A stretch of 64,000 nucleotides of DNA from Stropharia rugosoannulata (Eukaryota > Basidiomycota > Agaricomycetes > Agaricales > Strophariaceae): the NCBI GenBank assembly GCA_028532985.1, contig JANCIK010000013.1, forward strand, positions 1,488,001-1,552,000. The letters run 5' to 3'. The translations under genes and the position numbers were made by a program. Below, in pieces: positions 52,501-61,901 of this stretch (its first letter is position 1; the number at the start of each line of letters is the position of its first letter). The notes under the pieces were generated by a model. It saw only the letters and a program-made list of their open reading frames with translations, was not told the DNA's origin and ran no database searches.

Positions 52501-53518
52501 TCAGGTCTCTCGAGGACTCAGCTAACAGCCGCTCATTGTACCCAACATACAAGTCCAGGATGCCGCCACATGCACGCCCCGCAAAGTGTTCTGCTAGACT
52601 CTCCGCGGCCGGAGGTAGCCCTGAATGTGCAATGGTTACCGCGTTTAATGGCTCCAAACTGTGCACGATCCTGAACGAGACCCCGTCTTTCTTAGTTACT
52701 GTGAACCAGCGCGACCGGTACGATGAGCTCGAGGGCTCATACGTGCCTGCACGAATTTTGGTGGCGATGAATTCACATACGTGCTCATACATCCCAGGTG
52801 GTATTGGAATGTTCTTCAATACCCAAGGCGTGTGCTCTACAGTGGGAATGTCTACTGGAGGGAAGAAGTCCGTACGGAATCTACCCTTCTCTGTGTCATC
52901 CCACGCGAATGCCTCGTTCTGCTGCATGAAAACTTGATGCACCAACTTGCGCTCCTCGGACCACAGGAAATCCCCTTCATGCGCCTTGTCAATCCCTTCC
53001 ATGCGCTCAGCAGTGTACTGACCTGTAGGTACGAAGTCTGGCAGATGTGGTGACAATTGCAGCATGTCCTTTAGTGGGTCTCCTTTTATCTCCCTCACTA
53101 TTCTAAACTTCTCTGGTAAATCTTGATAGACGGGCCTGACTTTCTCAGCCACTGGCTTATACTTCTTTCCTGCGAGCACCGTAACGGTTGTGGCATTCTT
53201 GCCAGTCAAGCGCTTACGCGTTACTCCTTGTTTCTTACTAGGGACCTGTTCCTCGTGCGATGCGCGGAACTGCCCTCTAGGCTCTCCCTTGACTACTTCC
53301 TCTTTGCGCCATTCGCACTGCTGAAAATACTTGTATATTCTTTCTTTTTCATCATCCTCCATTTTAGCTTCATGTACTGCTTGAGCCATGTATACATCCC
53401 TGAGCTCAGCGCTCCCAAACCGCTTCTTATTCTTTGGTAACGCATACCCCACTATCTCTATTTTTCCCGTGCGATCATCTCTGTCAAACATCAACGCGAC
53501 CCCTCCTTGACGCATCAA
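49580..53518 (-). CDS. pol: Pol of element E: RT, RNase H, integrase (intact, 1312 aa)
   Basis: One open frame, -1 to protease. RT core from about residue 230: LDLYVGYNE, EPYIDDVPIRGP. RNase H: AVDTSWQAVGF, ETDAKYLKGM. Integrase: HHCC (HDSLGHRGAY...CHVCQ), DDE (HADTMHM; ITDNSGPF; NGKIECPHWD); GPY tail WNGPYIVIARKDGGAY. An acidic end (EEDEEDDDDWAEEDT). All catalytic residues are in place. With intact gag and pro this copy could be functional in trans, but it lacks a 3' LTR. Confidence 0.95.
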   Translation of the reverse strand: MMRQGGVALMFDRDDRTGKIEIVGYALPKNKKRFGSAELRDVYMAQAVHEAKMEDDEKERIYKYFQQCEWRKEEVVKGEPRGQFRASHEEQVPSKKQGVTRKRLTGKNATTVTVLAGKKYKPVAEKVRPVYQDLPEKFRIVREIKGDPLKDMLQLSPHLPDFVPTGQYTAERMEGIDKAHEGDFLWSEERKLVHQVFMQQNEAFAWDDTEKGRFRTDFFPPVDIPTVEHTPWVLKNIPIPPGMYEHVCEFIATKIRAGTYEPSSSSYRSRWFTVTKKDGVSFRIVHSLEPLNAVTIAHSGLPPAAESLAEHFAGRACGGILDLYVGYNERLLAESSRDLTTFQTLFSALRLVTLPMGWTNSVPIFHEDVAYILRDEIPEVTEPYIDDVPIRGPKTRYELEGGGYETIPENKGIRRFVWEHMLNVNRIVQRMKYSGGTFSGKKSIPCAAEIVVVGHLCTYEGRKPAPDKVHAILNWGPCKNISDVHAFMGTMGLLRIYISDYAKHAEHIQRLLRGKEPFEWGPAQQASMDLLKDGARNTHCVKPLDYTLPGPITLAVDTSWQAVGFYIYQQDPQDSKKRVYARFRSILLTEREQRFSQPKRELYGLLRALQACYYWLIGARKLVVETDAKYLKGMLDNPGMGPNATINCWIDKILMYHFQLKHVAGKTFGADGLSHREGQPGDEAYAHSEEDDDQEVGPLEYEKVYEDDPDPLDFEEFKEQIDDRGGYLYTGLLNELFEGPTAHKLPEARSIGCFQQELERARKETEAEKRAVRDFIQKESVPLAQCEYLEKFILAHAIPDSRIEDLEDEEYDERNRTSAGKDMDEKLPMICYWLQNPTTRPKGMTEREYQNFTRNARNFFLDKDGRMYRRSIDDVHKLVIDQAQQTRMLRSVHDSLGHRGAYATRKLLAEHFWWPELERDVYWYVKTCHVCQLRQKTIIQIPHTETHTPSIFQQLHADTMHMSPASNGYNYIVHGRCVLSSWAEGRPLKKENARAIAQWIFEDIICRWGCLQEIITDNSGPFCAALKYLEKKYGITGITISVYNSQANGKIECPHWDIRQMLWKACGGTEGAHKRWSRFFYHVLWADRITVRRGFGCSPFFMVTGVHPILPFDIAEATWLVKLPDRVLTTEELVGYRARALAKHRDTVEEMRARVSKMKRDVIRAFEKKHSAKIRDYVFKPGDVVLMRNLGIESSLNRKMLARWNGPYIVIARKDGGAYLVAEMDGSVLKDKVAAFCLIPYFARRQLRLPDGLDDIIDQTKENLAKMLEAPDYEPAIPKDYIFDEPGVPSGSGALTVEEDEEDDDDWAEEDT

Positions 53519-54822
53519 ATCATCGAGGATTGAAAATCCTGATCTGCGTTAGGGTTTTCCGTTGTGCCAGGGTCCTGCAATTTCGGTTCACGCTGCACAA
53601 TCTTGGGACCGCACCCTCGGTTATAGGTGGGTACTACCAGCTTGCGCTGTGTGTTGGGATCGGTGAGCGTAAGCTCAACTGTTCCATCGCCGCGCGTCTT
53701 CACATTGCTCTCCGTGAGGATCTCGAACGGCCTGCCCAAGAGCACCTCATAAGCCGCTGCGCTGATGACATGCACTTGTAAGTACACTGTCAGCCCATTA
53801 AACACAAACGGTACGTTGCGCGCTAAGCCCTTGGTGGATTCCACCTGCTTATTCGCACTCTGCATTCGTATAGTGAAGTCCGGGTCCCAACTAAGTCCTA
53901 AGCGCTCAGCAGTGTCCTGTGCCATTGACACAATCTGCGACCCACTGTCGAGCAACGTCTCCGCGTGTCCCTTGCCGTTGATGAGCGGAAATACCGCCTT
54001 TAGATGGTGCGATTTGCGCGCCACAATAAGTCCCTTAGGCTTTTCGCCTGGCTGCAGAGTCGAGACGTACTGTTCGTACGGGTCTTCCATGATGATGGTC
54101 CCCGGTTGCAGTCCGCTGCGCTCATCTGAGCAAGTAAGGAAAGTGGCCACTGGTAGCTTGTCCATCTGCATAAACTCCTCTTCCTCTTCTTCCTCTGCTA
54201 ACCGCGCGATAGCCTCATCTACTTCATGCTCTTCTTCATCGTAGTCTAGTTGTAATATGCGCATCGTATTCAAATCCAATGGTACCTTTCTTGGTACTAT
54301 GCGCTCAACGAATTTTCTTCTAAAGCCTGCAGTCGAGATGCCTAACAACTGGCCCTGCATGATCTCAATTTTCTGATTTTCTAAGTGCTTGAGGACTGCA
54401 TCAGCCTGTGCCTCATCTTCGATAGGTGCGTGCAGCTTATAGGCCGGCTTCCTCTTCTCTACTACAGGTATGAGCTCCTCCCTAACCTTAGGTTTTACTT
54501 TCTCTGGCACGTGCAGCAGAGGTACCATTACATATGGCACTGCTGCTGGTCGTGCACTAGGCCCAGCCTTTGCAGGAACCTCAAACACTACTTTTTTCTT
54601 TACTGGTGTGCTGCGCGCACCTTGCTCCTCCACTACTTCTCGCAACTCATCTTCCTCATCATCACTCGCGTCCTCAACTGATGCTCTGGGTATATTTCTG
54701 ATTGGTAACTTTCTATTTGCGCCCTCCAGGTTCTTGGGTTTATCAGAGCCGCTACGCATAACTCTGCCCGCGTTTCCCTTCATCAGACTCAATCGAAACC
54801 CTGACTGAGTGCAGCGTCGCAT
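53515..54822 (-). CDS. Aspartic protease region of element E (intact)
   Basis: This frame is -1 to gag and overlaps its last 34 bases. It has a basic N-terminus (FRLSLMKGNAGRVMRSG), an acidic region (ASDDEEDEL..), a second acidic run (EEEEEEEF), then a retropepsin core with LLDSGSQIVSMAQD and VLLGRPFEI. It ends DQDFQSSMI just past the second slippery site. It should be made as Gag-Pro and Gag-Pro-Pol fusions. Confidence 0.9.
   Translation of the reverse strand: MRRCTQSGFRLSLMKGNAGRVMRSGSDKPKNLEGANRKLPIRNIPRASVEDASDDEEDELREVVEEQGARSTPVKKKVVFEVPAKAGPSARPAAVPYVMVPLLHVPEKVKPKVREELIPVVEKRKPAYKLHAPIEDEAQADAVLKHLENQKIEIMQGQLLGISTAGFRRKFVERIVPRKVPLDLNTMRILQLDYDEEEHEVDEAIARLAEEEEEEEFMQMDKLPVATFLTCSDERSGLQPGTIIMEDPYEQYVSTLQPGEKPKGLIVARKSHHLKAVFPLINGKGHAETLLDSGSQIVSMAQDTAERLGLSWDPDFTIRMQSANKQVESTKGLARNVPFVFNGLTVYLQVHVISAAAYEVLLGRPFEILTESNVKTRGDGTVELTLTDPNTQRKLVVPTYNRGCGPKIVQREPKLQDPGTTENPNADQDFQSSMI
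53533..53539 (-). promoter_or_regulatory. -1 frameshift heptamer, pro to pol (element E)
   Basis: GGATTTT on the minus strand, read G GAT TTT in the protease frame. The pol frame is open from here. Confidence 0.6.
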
Positions 54823-56741
54823 TCGGCTTTCATAGTCGCTATTAGCTGACGCTGTTCCTCTATCACCTCCTCAGGCGTCTTCGCCGATGCGCGCTCCTTC
54901 AGGAACGCCTTCTTACTCTCCAGCTCTTGCTGAAGTGCGCGTATCTGCTCCTCATAGGTCTCGTCCAAGGAACTGGCCGGTTGGTACATTTGTGAGTATA
55001 CCATGCTAGGAGGCATACTCATGTACGAGGGATGGACGGGTGCCATATACGCTTGCTGCGCAGGCTGCCCGTTCTTCTTATGCCATTCATCGACGCGCTC
55101 TTTGATCGCGCATGAAGGGTCCCAAGGTATCAATGACCTGTCAGGTAGCTGTAAGCGCCCCGCCTCTGTGATGACAATCCTCCCCGCTGACAAGTCTTGC
55201 TGCCGTACGATGCACTCAGCAACCACATGTCCTGTCTGCTTGCAGTAGAAGCAACGGGGCTCCGGGCGTTGTTGGTATTGGAAAGGCCTAGGCAGCGGTC
55301 CACCGAAACCCGGTGCGCTCATGGCCATCATGGGGGCTACTGGTTTCACAGGCACCGACATCGGTGCGGCGCACACAGCCATGACATTGCGAATAATGTC
55401 CTCCAGTTCTTTCTTACTCGACTCCTTCGACTTCGCCACCGTCTTCTCTACTAGCGACAAGGTATCCTTGAAGGAGGCAACGAACCCTTTCAGGTCCTCA
55501 ATCTCTCCGCGCAGCGAACCAACATCCGCGGCCTCAGTCTTGATGGCGGGCACCGGCATAAGTCCATCAGTGCTATCGCGCCCTAGGCTCAGCGTAGTGC
55601 TTGGGTTCTTGGTGCGGGCCATTTGTTCCGCCATCTCGGCTACTTGTTTGAGCGGGTACATGTCCTCGGTGCGCGCTTCTACCGTCACCCCAGTAGGTGC
55701 AGTGAACTGTATATTGTGCTCAGTCAAGAACTTGTCGAACAATGCACGCGTCGTGTAATCAATGTCCAGTTTATTAAACAATCGATCCCTGAACCCCGCA
55801 GTGAGACTATTGGTGAAGTAAGTCACCAAGGTATGATTCGCGAGCAGGGTAGGCGCCTTCGTGAGCTTAGCGGCCTCGGCCAAGAATGCGTGCTTAAAGT
55901 CCAGCAACACCTGGAGGTCTTCCTCTGAGATGCGCTGATTCTCCTTGCAGAGCTTCTTGAGCTGCGCAATGGACCCTGTCTGAATGCTGATCACCTCCGG
56001 GTACTTGTTGAGAATCATTTTCTTGAGCTCCGCGTACCCCTTGGTATCATAACCTGGTAAATTCTTCCACTCCTCCGCCGTCTGCATGGGTACATATTTG
56101 ATTACATATCCTCTCTTCTCATTGTCCTCCGTCACCTCCGCGCGCTTAAACCAATCCTCCAGGTCCTCGAAGTACCGCAGCAGCTCATCGCGCTCTGCAG
56201 CAGGATCGAAGCTCGGCGCGCCGCGCGCACCGCGTACTGGCATGGACATGTCCTTAGGCATAGTTTCTGATTCTCGTGGGGGTGTATTTCGTTCGCTTTC
56301 TGAGAGATCTGACAAGTCTCCTTCAAATATATCTCTCGCTACGCGCTCTGCTTCACTTTCGCTATTTTCCGCCGTGCGCTGCACGGATGTCTTAGCAGTC
56401 CCAAATACTTCCGAGAATGGAGGAGGGGTGTCTTGGGTAGCTTGGCTATCAGAAGTACCGAATGGTGCGGTTTCAAGTGTAATATCACTGTCCACTAATT
56501 GGTCTTCTGATTCAATGCCAGATGGTGGTCCCCAAAATCCACTAGCCCCTACTCTTAATTCCGAGTCGCTTTCGGTGAGCGCACCTGGGATGCGCTGCGC
56601 TAATCCCTGAGTCTCGATCTGCAACTGCGCTTCCTCCCTCGCTCTTTTCTTTGCTTTTCTGTCTCGCGTCGGTGTAATTACCAACGGCTCTACCAGCTCA
56701 GCATCTTTCTTGCTCCTCGTGGTTCTCTCGTGTGAAGGCAC
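54789..56741 (-). CDS. gag: Gag of element E (about 650 aa, with ATG-less N-terminal extension)
   Basis: The frame is open well upstream of 56741 (to about 56845), yet the first ATG is at 56261 (MPKDMSMPVRGARGAPSF). The 160+ residues before it (RSKKDAELVEPLVITPTRDR..., Ser/Glu-rich) are conserved in D, so they are probably translated. Then: helical capsid domain, Met/Pro-rich linker, CCHC knuckle CFYCKQTGHVVAEC, coiled-coil tail. The stop comes directly after the slippery site. Intact. Confidence 0.88.
   Translation of the reverse strand: MPSHERTTRSKKDAELVEPLVITPTRDRKAKKRAREEAQLQIETQGLAQRIPGALTESDSELRVGASGFWGPPSGIESEDQLVDSDITLETAPFGTSDSQATQDTPPPFSEVFGTAKTSVQRTAENSESEAERVARDIFEGDLSDLSESERNTPPRESETMPKDMSMPVRGARGAPSFDPAAERDELLRYFEDLEDWFKRAEVTEDNEKRGYVIKYVPMQTAEEWKNLPGYDTKGYAELKKMILNKYPEVISIQTGSIAQLKKLCKENQRISEEDLQVLLDFKHAFLAEAAKLTKAPTLLANHTLVTYFTNSLTAGFRDRLFNKLDIDYTTRALFDKFLTEHNIQFTAPTGVTVEARTEDMYPLKQVAEMAEQMARTKNPSTTLSLGRDSTDGLMPVPAIKTEAADVGSLRGEIEDLKGFVASFKDTLSLVEKTVAKSKESSKKELEDIIRNVMAVCAAPMSVPVKPVAPMMAMSAPGFGGPLPRPFQYQQRPEPRCFYCKQTGHVVAECIVRQQDLSAGRIVITEAGRLQLPDRSLIPWDPSCAIKERVDEWHKKNGQPAQQAYMAPVHPSYMSMPPSMVYSQMYQPASSLDETYEEQIRALQQELESKKAFLKERASAKTPEEVIEEQRQLIATMKAECDAALSQGFD
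54795..54801 (-). promoter_or_regulatory. -1 frameshift heptamer, gag to pro (element E)
   Basis: GGGTTTC on the minus strand, read G GGT TTC, then GAT TGA. Confidence 0.75.
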
Positions 56742-56906
56742 CGTTCCAAAGGATGGTCTGGCTTCTTCTGGCTCGGCGAGTGATGAAGGCGCAGGAAATT
56801 TGCCTCGCTTGTTACTCGTCCCCGTTTTATTTGAAATTTTTGTAATTTATTGTAATAGGTGCAAGCTGTAGTTCCCGAAACACTAAATGAGATTTCTGAA
56901 CCTTCC

Positions 56907-56923
56907 CCTCGCGGTGGGCTCCA
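56907..56923 (-). promoter_or_regulatory. Primer-binding site of element E
   Basis: TGGAGCCCACCGCGAGG on the minus strand, two bases from the LTR. Confidence 0.8.
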
Positions 56924-56925
56924 GA

Positions 56926-58136
56926 TGAGAGGTCTACTGCGTAGCTAGACTCGAAATCGTGAAACACAACACACACACACACACCCAGCGGAGCGAGATC
57001 CTATCCCTTAGATCAAGCGAACGCCCTCAACTAAACGGCGAGTATAATCTATGCTCTGCTCTGGTTCCCGTTCTGGGCGTGCGATGTGCGCACCTCGTGT
57101 CCTCTAGTCTTTGTAATAGCAAGTAGTGCCTGCAAGTTCGTTTGTAAGGAGGGGTTTAATTCTAGTAAATCTCGGATAGAGCCCGGTTGCTAGTGGCGTG
57201 CGCTAGGCAAAATGATAAATGAAATAAGTTGTTTTTTTAGTGAACAGCTTCGCTGCACGCACTTCCAGGTCCGGTGACCTCGTGCAATGTGCGGACTTTC
57301 CAAAGTCCAACAATCCAAGACTCTCCAAAGTCTTTCACCCGGCGGTGCAGTCTCACAGTCTAAACACTACAGTGCGAGTTTCCGTACACGGTTGTACTGA
57401 CTCCTCACTGAGCTCTCCAAATGACCCGGTGGCCAGACAAACTCCTATGATTCACAAACACTTCACAGTTAAAACCCTAACAAAAGCTAAACACAGCCCG
57501 CTGACAGCCTGGGACAGAACCCAGCACACAGATCTAGTGGGTAGACAATTGCTTAGATTACTATAGACAAGGATACAGGTTTATATGCGATGCGCGCATG
57601 TGTACTAATAATAAGGTAAAGTAAATACTAGCAACGTGCGGCCAAAGGTCCGCGCATCGCATCCGGGCTTCCCTTCGAGTGTCCTGATCCCTTGGCATTC
57701 GCTGCACGCATGTCGTTCATTCCCTCGGGCTTTTGCGCGTCTTTTGATGCGTGCCGCCACGGTCACATGATGTGTGGACTTAGACAAATTCTGCCTTTGC
57801 GATGCGCGCATATGAGATACGCGCACAGCCCTTCACACTGCCTTTGGTATCCGCTCAGCTGTACTCACACCGCTCTTTGCTGGTGCTTAACCGTTCTACG
57901 CTTTCCTGATCACTCGCACAGACGGCCAAACTATGCACTCTAGACTGTGCAGCTCGCTGACCAATCCTTCTCGCGATACGGTGCACGCAGGCGCTTGTAG
58001 TCATGATGCTCGCGCGCTGATAGCTATAGACTATGAGGCAGGCTCAACTCTAGTCTCTCTGTGTTTCCCGCGCGCAGCTATCCCATTAACGGACCTTCTA
58101 ACTGTTTACACCCGTAGCCAAAAAGCAGCCCTGTCA
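56926..58136 (-). repeat. 5' LTR of element E (1211 bp)
   Basis: On the minus strand TGACAGGGCTGC...CCTCTCA. Exact TGCGCGCA at 57591 and 57803, and variants (TGCACGCA, GCGCATCGCAT) at 57254, 57649, 57702 and 57982. TATAAA (minus, 57580-57585) lies right beside a word copy. The homologous D LTR has its TATA without that word. The LTR abuts B AS4 exon 1. Confidence 0.92.
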
Positions 58137-58249
58137 ACGTTACGATTGCAATGCTGGTTAATATCAGCCATAGCATCGGCCAGACGAGAGGCAATAATGT
58201 CTGAAGAAAAGCGAACCCGAGGGGAACGTGGCCTGCGAGGAGGAGACAT
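58137..58249 (-). pseudogene. AS4 of element B, first exon (cut by E)
   Basis: The ATG at 58249 starts a basic peptide MSPPRRPRSPRVRFSSDI... that runs into the E LTR. It resembles the start of C AS4 (MPPRRTACPTSTHK). Together with 23761-23980 it is what remains of B AS4. Confidence 0.5.
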
Positions 58250-58299
58250 GGATAGACGGTCAAAGAGACAAGTAAAAACCAGTAGAAAAATACAGGATT

Positions 58300-59829
58300 T
58301 TATATGTACAGATCTAAGTCCATACCCCCGGGATCACTACTACCTGACGGATGGTAACGGTGTGAGGTGCGAAGTTGGGTAGGACAGGTCTGAAAAGCCT
58401 GTCTCTATAGTTCACAATGTGCGAAGGCAACGTGTGTACAACGATAGCACGTTGAAAAGGTTTTACTTGTTTTATAACAAGGAGCTTCCAGTGTATGAGG
58501 TTTAAACAATGGTTTCCGATGCGAACTGGTATGATGTGTGTAGGTAGAATTTAACCCTGAAGGAAGCTGGAGAAGTACAGAGATATTCTACTCCTTAAAT
58601 ACCCGTCTGGTTGCCATGCCCAGATCGTACCATATACATCCACAAAAATCCGACCGCCTGTGCTGTCTTTATCTCGTCGGAAACCATGCTGCACTACAGC
58701 ATGCTTCATATCTTGGCCACAAATTTCCTTATCTTCGGAAACCAAGCCCAAGCACAAGAAATCTTCCTGTGGCCGGATCATCTCCATGTTCACCCCTAAA
58801 CATACATCTCCTCCAACCCTCTCTCCACACCTATGTCCCTTGTGTTTGTGTCGAGATTCTTCTGCTTTCTGCTACCACACGCCTGCATGTCGTCGGAAAC
58901 CCTTGCATATCGTCGGAATCTGTTGCCATATTTGTCCCAGGTCGTATGTATGAGTATTTCCATGTGATTGACTCCCTTGTGGGTCCATAGTTACATCAGA
59001 TTGTTAATATTGATCTGATGTTGTCAGCATCAGAAGTCCAATATTGCTCTGATGCTGTTGTCTTTCTTGATCTGCCATTGAGTTGTAATAACATCTTGAG
59101 TCTTCCTTGTGCTTGTCTTCTTGTTTCATCATGTACATATTTCATATCTTCGAATAAACTTGCATCTTCATATCTCAGTCTTCATATTTCGTGCTTCTTC
59201 TTGTTCTTTCAGTTTCCGATAGTAGTTTCCGATCGTCATGGCGGATATGTCGCTTCTTGTGTATCTATGTTGTAAACCATATGGTTATTCTTGTTTTCAC
59301 GAGGGGCCAGCCCCAGCCCCTCACAACGGGTAAAATCGTAGGGCAGCACGTTCACATGATACGAGCGGAAGCAAGCCTCAGAGCGAATGTACTGAGAAAG
59401 ACAAATTAACCGGGCTGTTGGCGAACAATCTAGAAGCCAAGAACAGACATACCCTTGCGAGACGACGGGCAAATTCCTCAGAGTCCCAGTCATACCAATT
59501 GCGAACGACAGAAGTCAACCGGGTATAATAGACTGACGGGTACGAAGGGGGATTGACCGCGTAATAAAGACACAAATGATACTCCTTGAGTAGTTGTACG
59601 ACCTGGTTGCGAAATTGTAGACCAGTGGATATGCCGGGCAAATGATCCAGGAGGTCCAACTAGACGAAAAGGGAGAGTCAGACCAAATAACCGGGTACAA
59701 AAACAGACCACTCACTGTCTCAGACATACAACCAACGGCAAGCCAATAGATGTCATCTAAGCTAACCGGGTTGGACTGTTTAGCACGGTTAATCGCCTGC
59801 AAGGTATTAGAAAGTTCCAAGTTGTCCAT
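58300..59829 (-). pseudogene. Middle antisense gene of element B (AS2/AS3 position), interrupted by a C LTR
   Basis: Exon 1 59829-59716 (MDNLELSNTLQAINRAKQ...), intron 59715-59660, exon 2 59659-59453 (LDLLDHLPGISTGLQF...), intron 59452-59392 containing CAGCCCGGTTAAT, exon 3 from 59391. Exon 3 is split after ...LPYDFTR by the C solo LTR and ends at 58300 (YHPSGSSDPGGMDLDLYI). All phases fit once the LTR and one 4-bp duplicate are ignored (about 148 aa). It could correspond to AS3 (first intron position) or AS2 (C-terminal pattern); I cannot decide. Confidence 0.62.
58361..59325 (-). mobile_element. Solo LTR of family C in element B (965 bp)
   Basis: TGTGAGGTGCGAAG...CCCCTCACA on +. It is flanked by ACGG on both sides (58357-58360, 59326-59329), a 4-bp target-site duplication. 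The host exon is continuous across it. It is nearly identical to the C 3' LTR at 34540-35504, in inverted orientation. Confidence 0.95.
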
Positions 59830-60087
59830 GAGTGAACAAGGGTCAAAAAGACTCAGTTTAAAAGAGGGATCAAAAGACGGAGTCCCAAATGCAGACAAAT
59901 AACCGGGCAGAAAACTTGTAACAAAATTCTTAAAGGAAAGAACTTGAAAGAATAAATCATTCACTCAGGTTCACACTTAAGAAGTTATCAAGAAAGAAAG
60001 AATATAAAATTTGTACTCCTACTAAAGAAGTACACAAGAGAGAACATTACACAAAAAGAAGCAGACAAAACAGTACAAAAAGACCCC
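59830..60087. other. Spacer between B AS1 and the middle antisense gene
   Basis: The gene frame stays open upstream of the ATG at 59829 to about 59964, without another ATG (a GTG is there). Otherwise AT-rich, no gene seen; contains ATAACCGGGCAG near 59900. Confidence 0.45.
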
Positions 60088-61901
60088 TCAGACAGTCCAC
60101 CCTGATTCGTCGACCTCCATTTCAGACTCAGCTGGAGGAGCCGGGTCCACCTCTTCGGAACCTTCAGCCTCGGACTCAGCTAAAGAAGCGGGGTCGGCGC
60201 GCTGGGTGTCGTTGTAAGGTGCAACTTGAGGCACCTCGGGCATGTAGGACTCTGCCAGGTTCTCCACCACAGAGTCAACCGAGAAACGAGTGCGTACCCG
60301 CCCCAACCCGTCAGAAGCCCGCGTAGCCTCCACCAAGGCGTCAAAAGATGCGCGGTCCATTGAGGCATGCATAGAGAAGATGGCGTCGGGCGAGTCTGAC
60401 TCGAGGAGTAAGCCCAAGCGGGCGTAGATCCGGTCGCGATAAAATTCGGCCCAGGCGAAACTGGCCTCAGCTAACCGACTCTGGACGAGATATTGCTCCG
60501 CCTGATGTTGCAAGCTGGAGAAGTCATCTTGAATAGCTAAAAAGGAGAAAAAAAAAAATAAGTTAGAAATAATAAGAGAGTTAGAAGAAATGCAGCTTAC
60601 CAGCTAGGGAAGTGCCACCCAAAAAGTGGCACCGCTCAGCTAAAAGAGCCCGCTCGTCCGGAGAAGCAAGGAAAGTACAAGGGAAAGTGGTGGATTTGCG
60701 CACTATACAAGGAGTGCACCTATCTTCCCCTTCCTGTACCTCGCAACGGTCCTCTAGACCGAGAAGCAGGCAGGCGGCGCAAGGCGTCGGGAGCTAGAAG
60801 GGAGAATGTTCTGAGTACCAAAAAAGACAGAACCAGAACTAAGAAAACTCACTTGAATGTTGTGTTGGACCCAAAGCCCCTCAGCTTGAGCCCGGTTTAT
60901 CATTTGAGGAGGACGGGGATCCTTAAACTCCAGAGGAGTGGCCTCCCAGCAATGTTGTTGCGCGTAGTGTGCATATGCGGGACCTTCGCGGGCAGTGTTC
61001 CTGCACACGGGACGAACAGGCGGCAGAGTAAAAGCGGACCCGTCAGTTTGACTAGTGGGGACGGGGACTGCACGAGATACAGAAGGGCGGGGTCTCCCCG
61101 TGAAAGGATGAACTGGCTCGTGCAGGCCTTCGGCAGGGAGAAGATCCCAATCCGGGGTCACAGCAGGAAGAGCAGGGGACGAAAGACCACGGAAACCAGG
61201 AGTAGGAGGAGTTAGTAATTCTGCGTCCACTACTGTGGGCAGAAGAGGAGGCGGTGTGCGGCAGAACTCTAAAGCGGGACGATACCCGTCGAGTTGAAGC
61301 AAGCCTGGGCCAAAACCCTCTAATAAACCCTCCAAAATGTGAGGGAAGTCTTCGTCGAATCCTTGAACAGGTGCGATCAGAGGGGAAGGGAAATCAAGCT
61401 GCTTTAGAGTGGTGACGGGGCAGACAGAACCATAGTCTATCTAGAAATAGAGGAAGCAAGTCAGCACAAATAATAATAAAAAGATTAAAAGAGGGAGCTT
61501 ACCCAGGGAAGAACTAACCAGTCCAGATCAAGCTCATCCAAGATCTTGGAGGGCAGGGACTGAACAATCGGAATAAGCCACCGAAAAACCTGTCGAAGCT
61601 CTGGCAACATAGTGCCCGCTTGTTCAATCTTCTGGTACGATCCACCATTGAGGGCGAGAAGGGAGTTCTGAGCGTTACGGAACAACGGGGGAAAAATGGA
61701 TTTAACAAAATGCCGTGCTGCAGATGGATCATTGAGGAGGGGGCGAGCGACTAAAGCATCACAGAGAAGGCGGAAGGGCTCGGCCCAGTCAACAGACGCC
61801 ACGGAGAAGTGACAGCACTCCAAGGCCTCGGCCAGGTCCTTGAAAAACTCGCTGTAGATGGTACGAGAGGAGAGCGCAGGATAAGGAGAAGGCGCGGCCA
61901 T
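60088..61901 (-). CDS. AS1 of element B (528 aa, 4 exons) with a cysteine cluster
   Basis: Exons 61901-61503, 61440-60853, 60751-60601, 60536-60088. All introns are GT-AG and all phases fit. The N-terminal 130 residues are helical (MAAPSPYPALSSRTIYSEFF...). The middle ~200 are Pro-rich and probably disordered. Exon 3 gives cysteines at about 332, 341, 344, 354 (RCTPCIVRKSTTFPC), a possible zinc site resembling C-x2-C-x6-C of C AS4. A helical segment and an acidic tail (EVDPAPPAESEMEVDESG) follow. The exon 3 acceptor (CTAGAG) is my choice; another acceptor would put a stop in the frame. Unknown function; the strong acidic tail could be an activation-type region. Confidence 0.68.

Larger units (their letters stand above)
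46032..58136 (-). mobile_element. Ty3/Gypsy retrotransposon E (same family as A; 3' end missing)
   Basis: On the minus strand: 5' LTR (58136-56926), PBS, intact gag, pro and pol, then antisense genes AS4, AS3, AS2 and the last codons of AS1. It is cut at 46032 by the D LTR; its 3' LTR is absent. The right flank is B AS4 exon 1. It is the best-preserved coding element of the window and a good reference for A. Confidence 0.93.

Noticed and set aside
35505..58360. Inversion of D and E by recombination between the inverted C LTRs at 34540 and 58361
   Set aside because: The solo LTR at 58361-59325 has matching ACGG flanks and the B exon reads straight across it, so the present orientation is original at that end.
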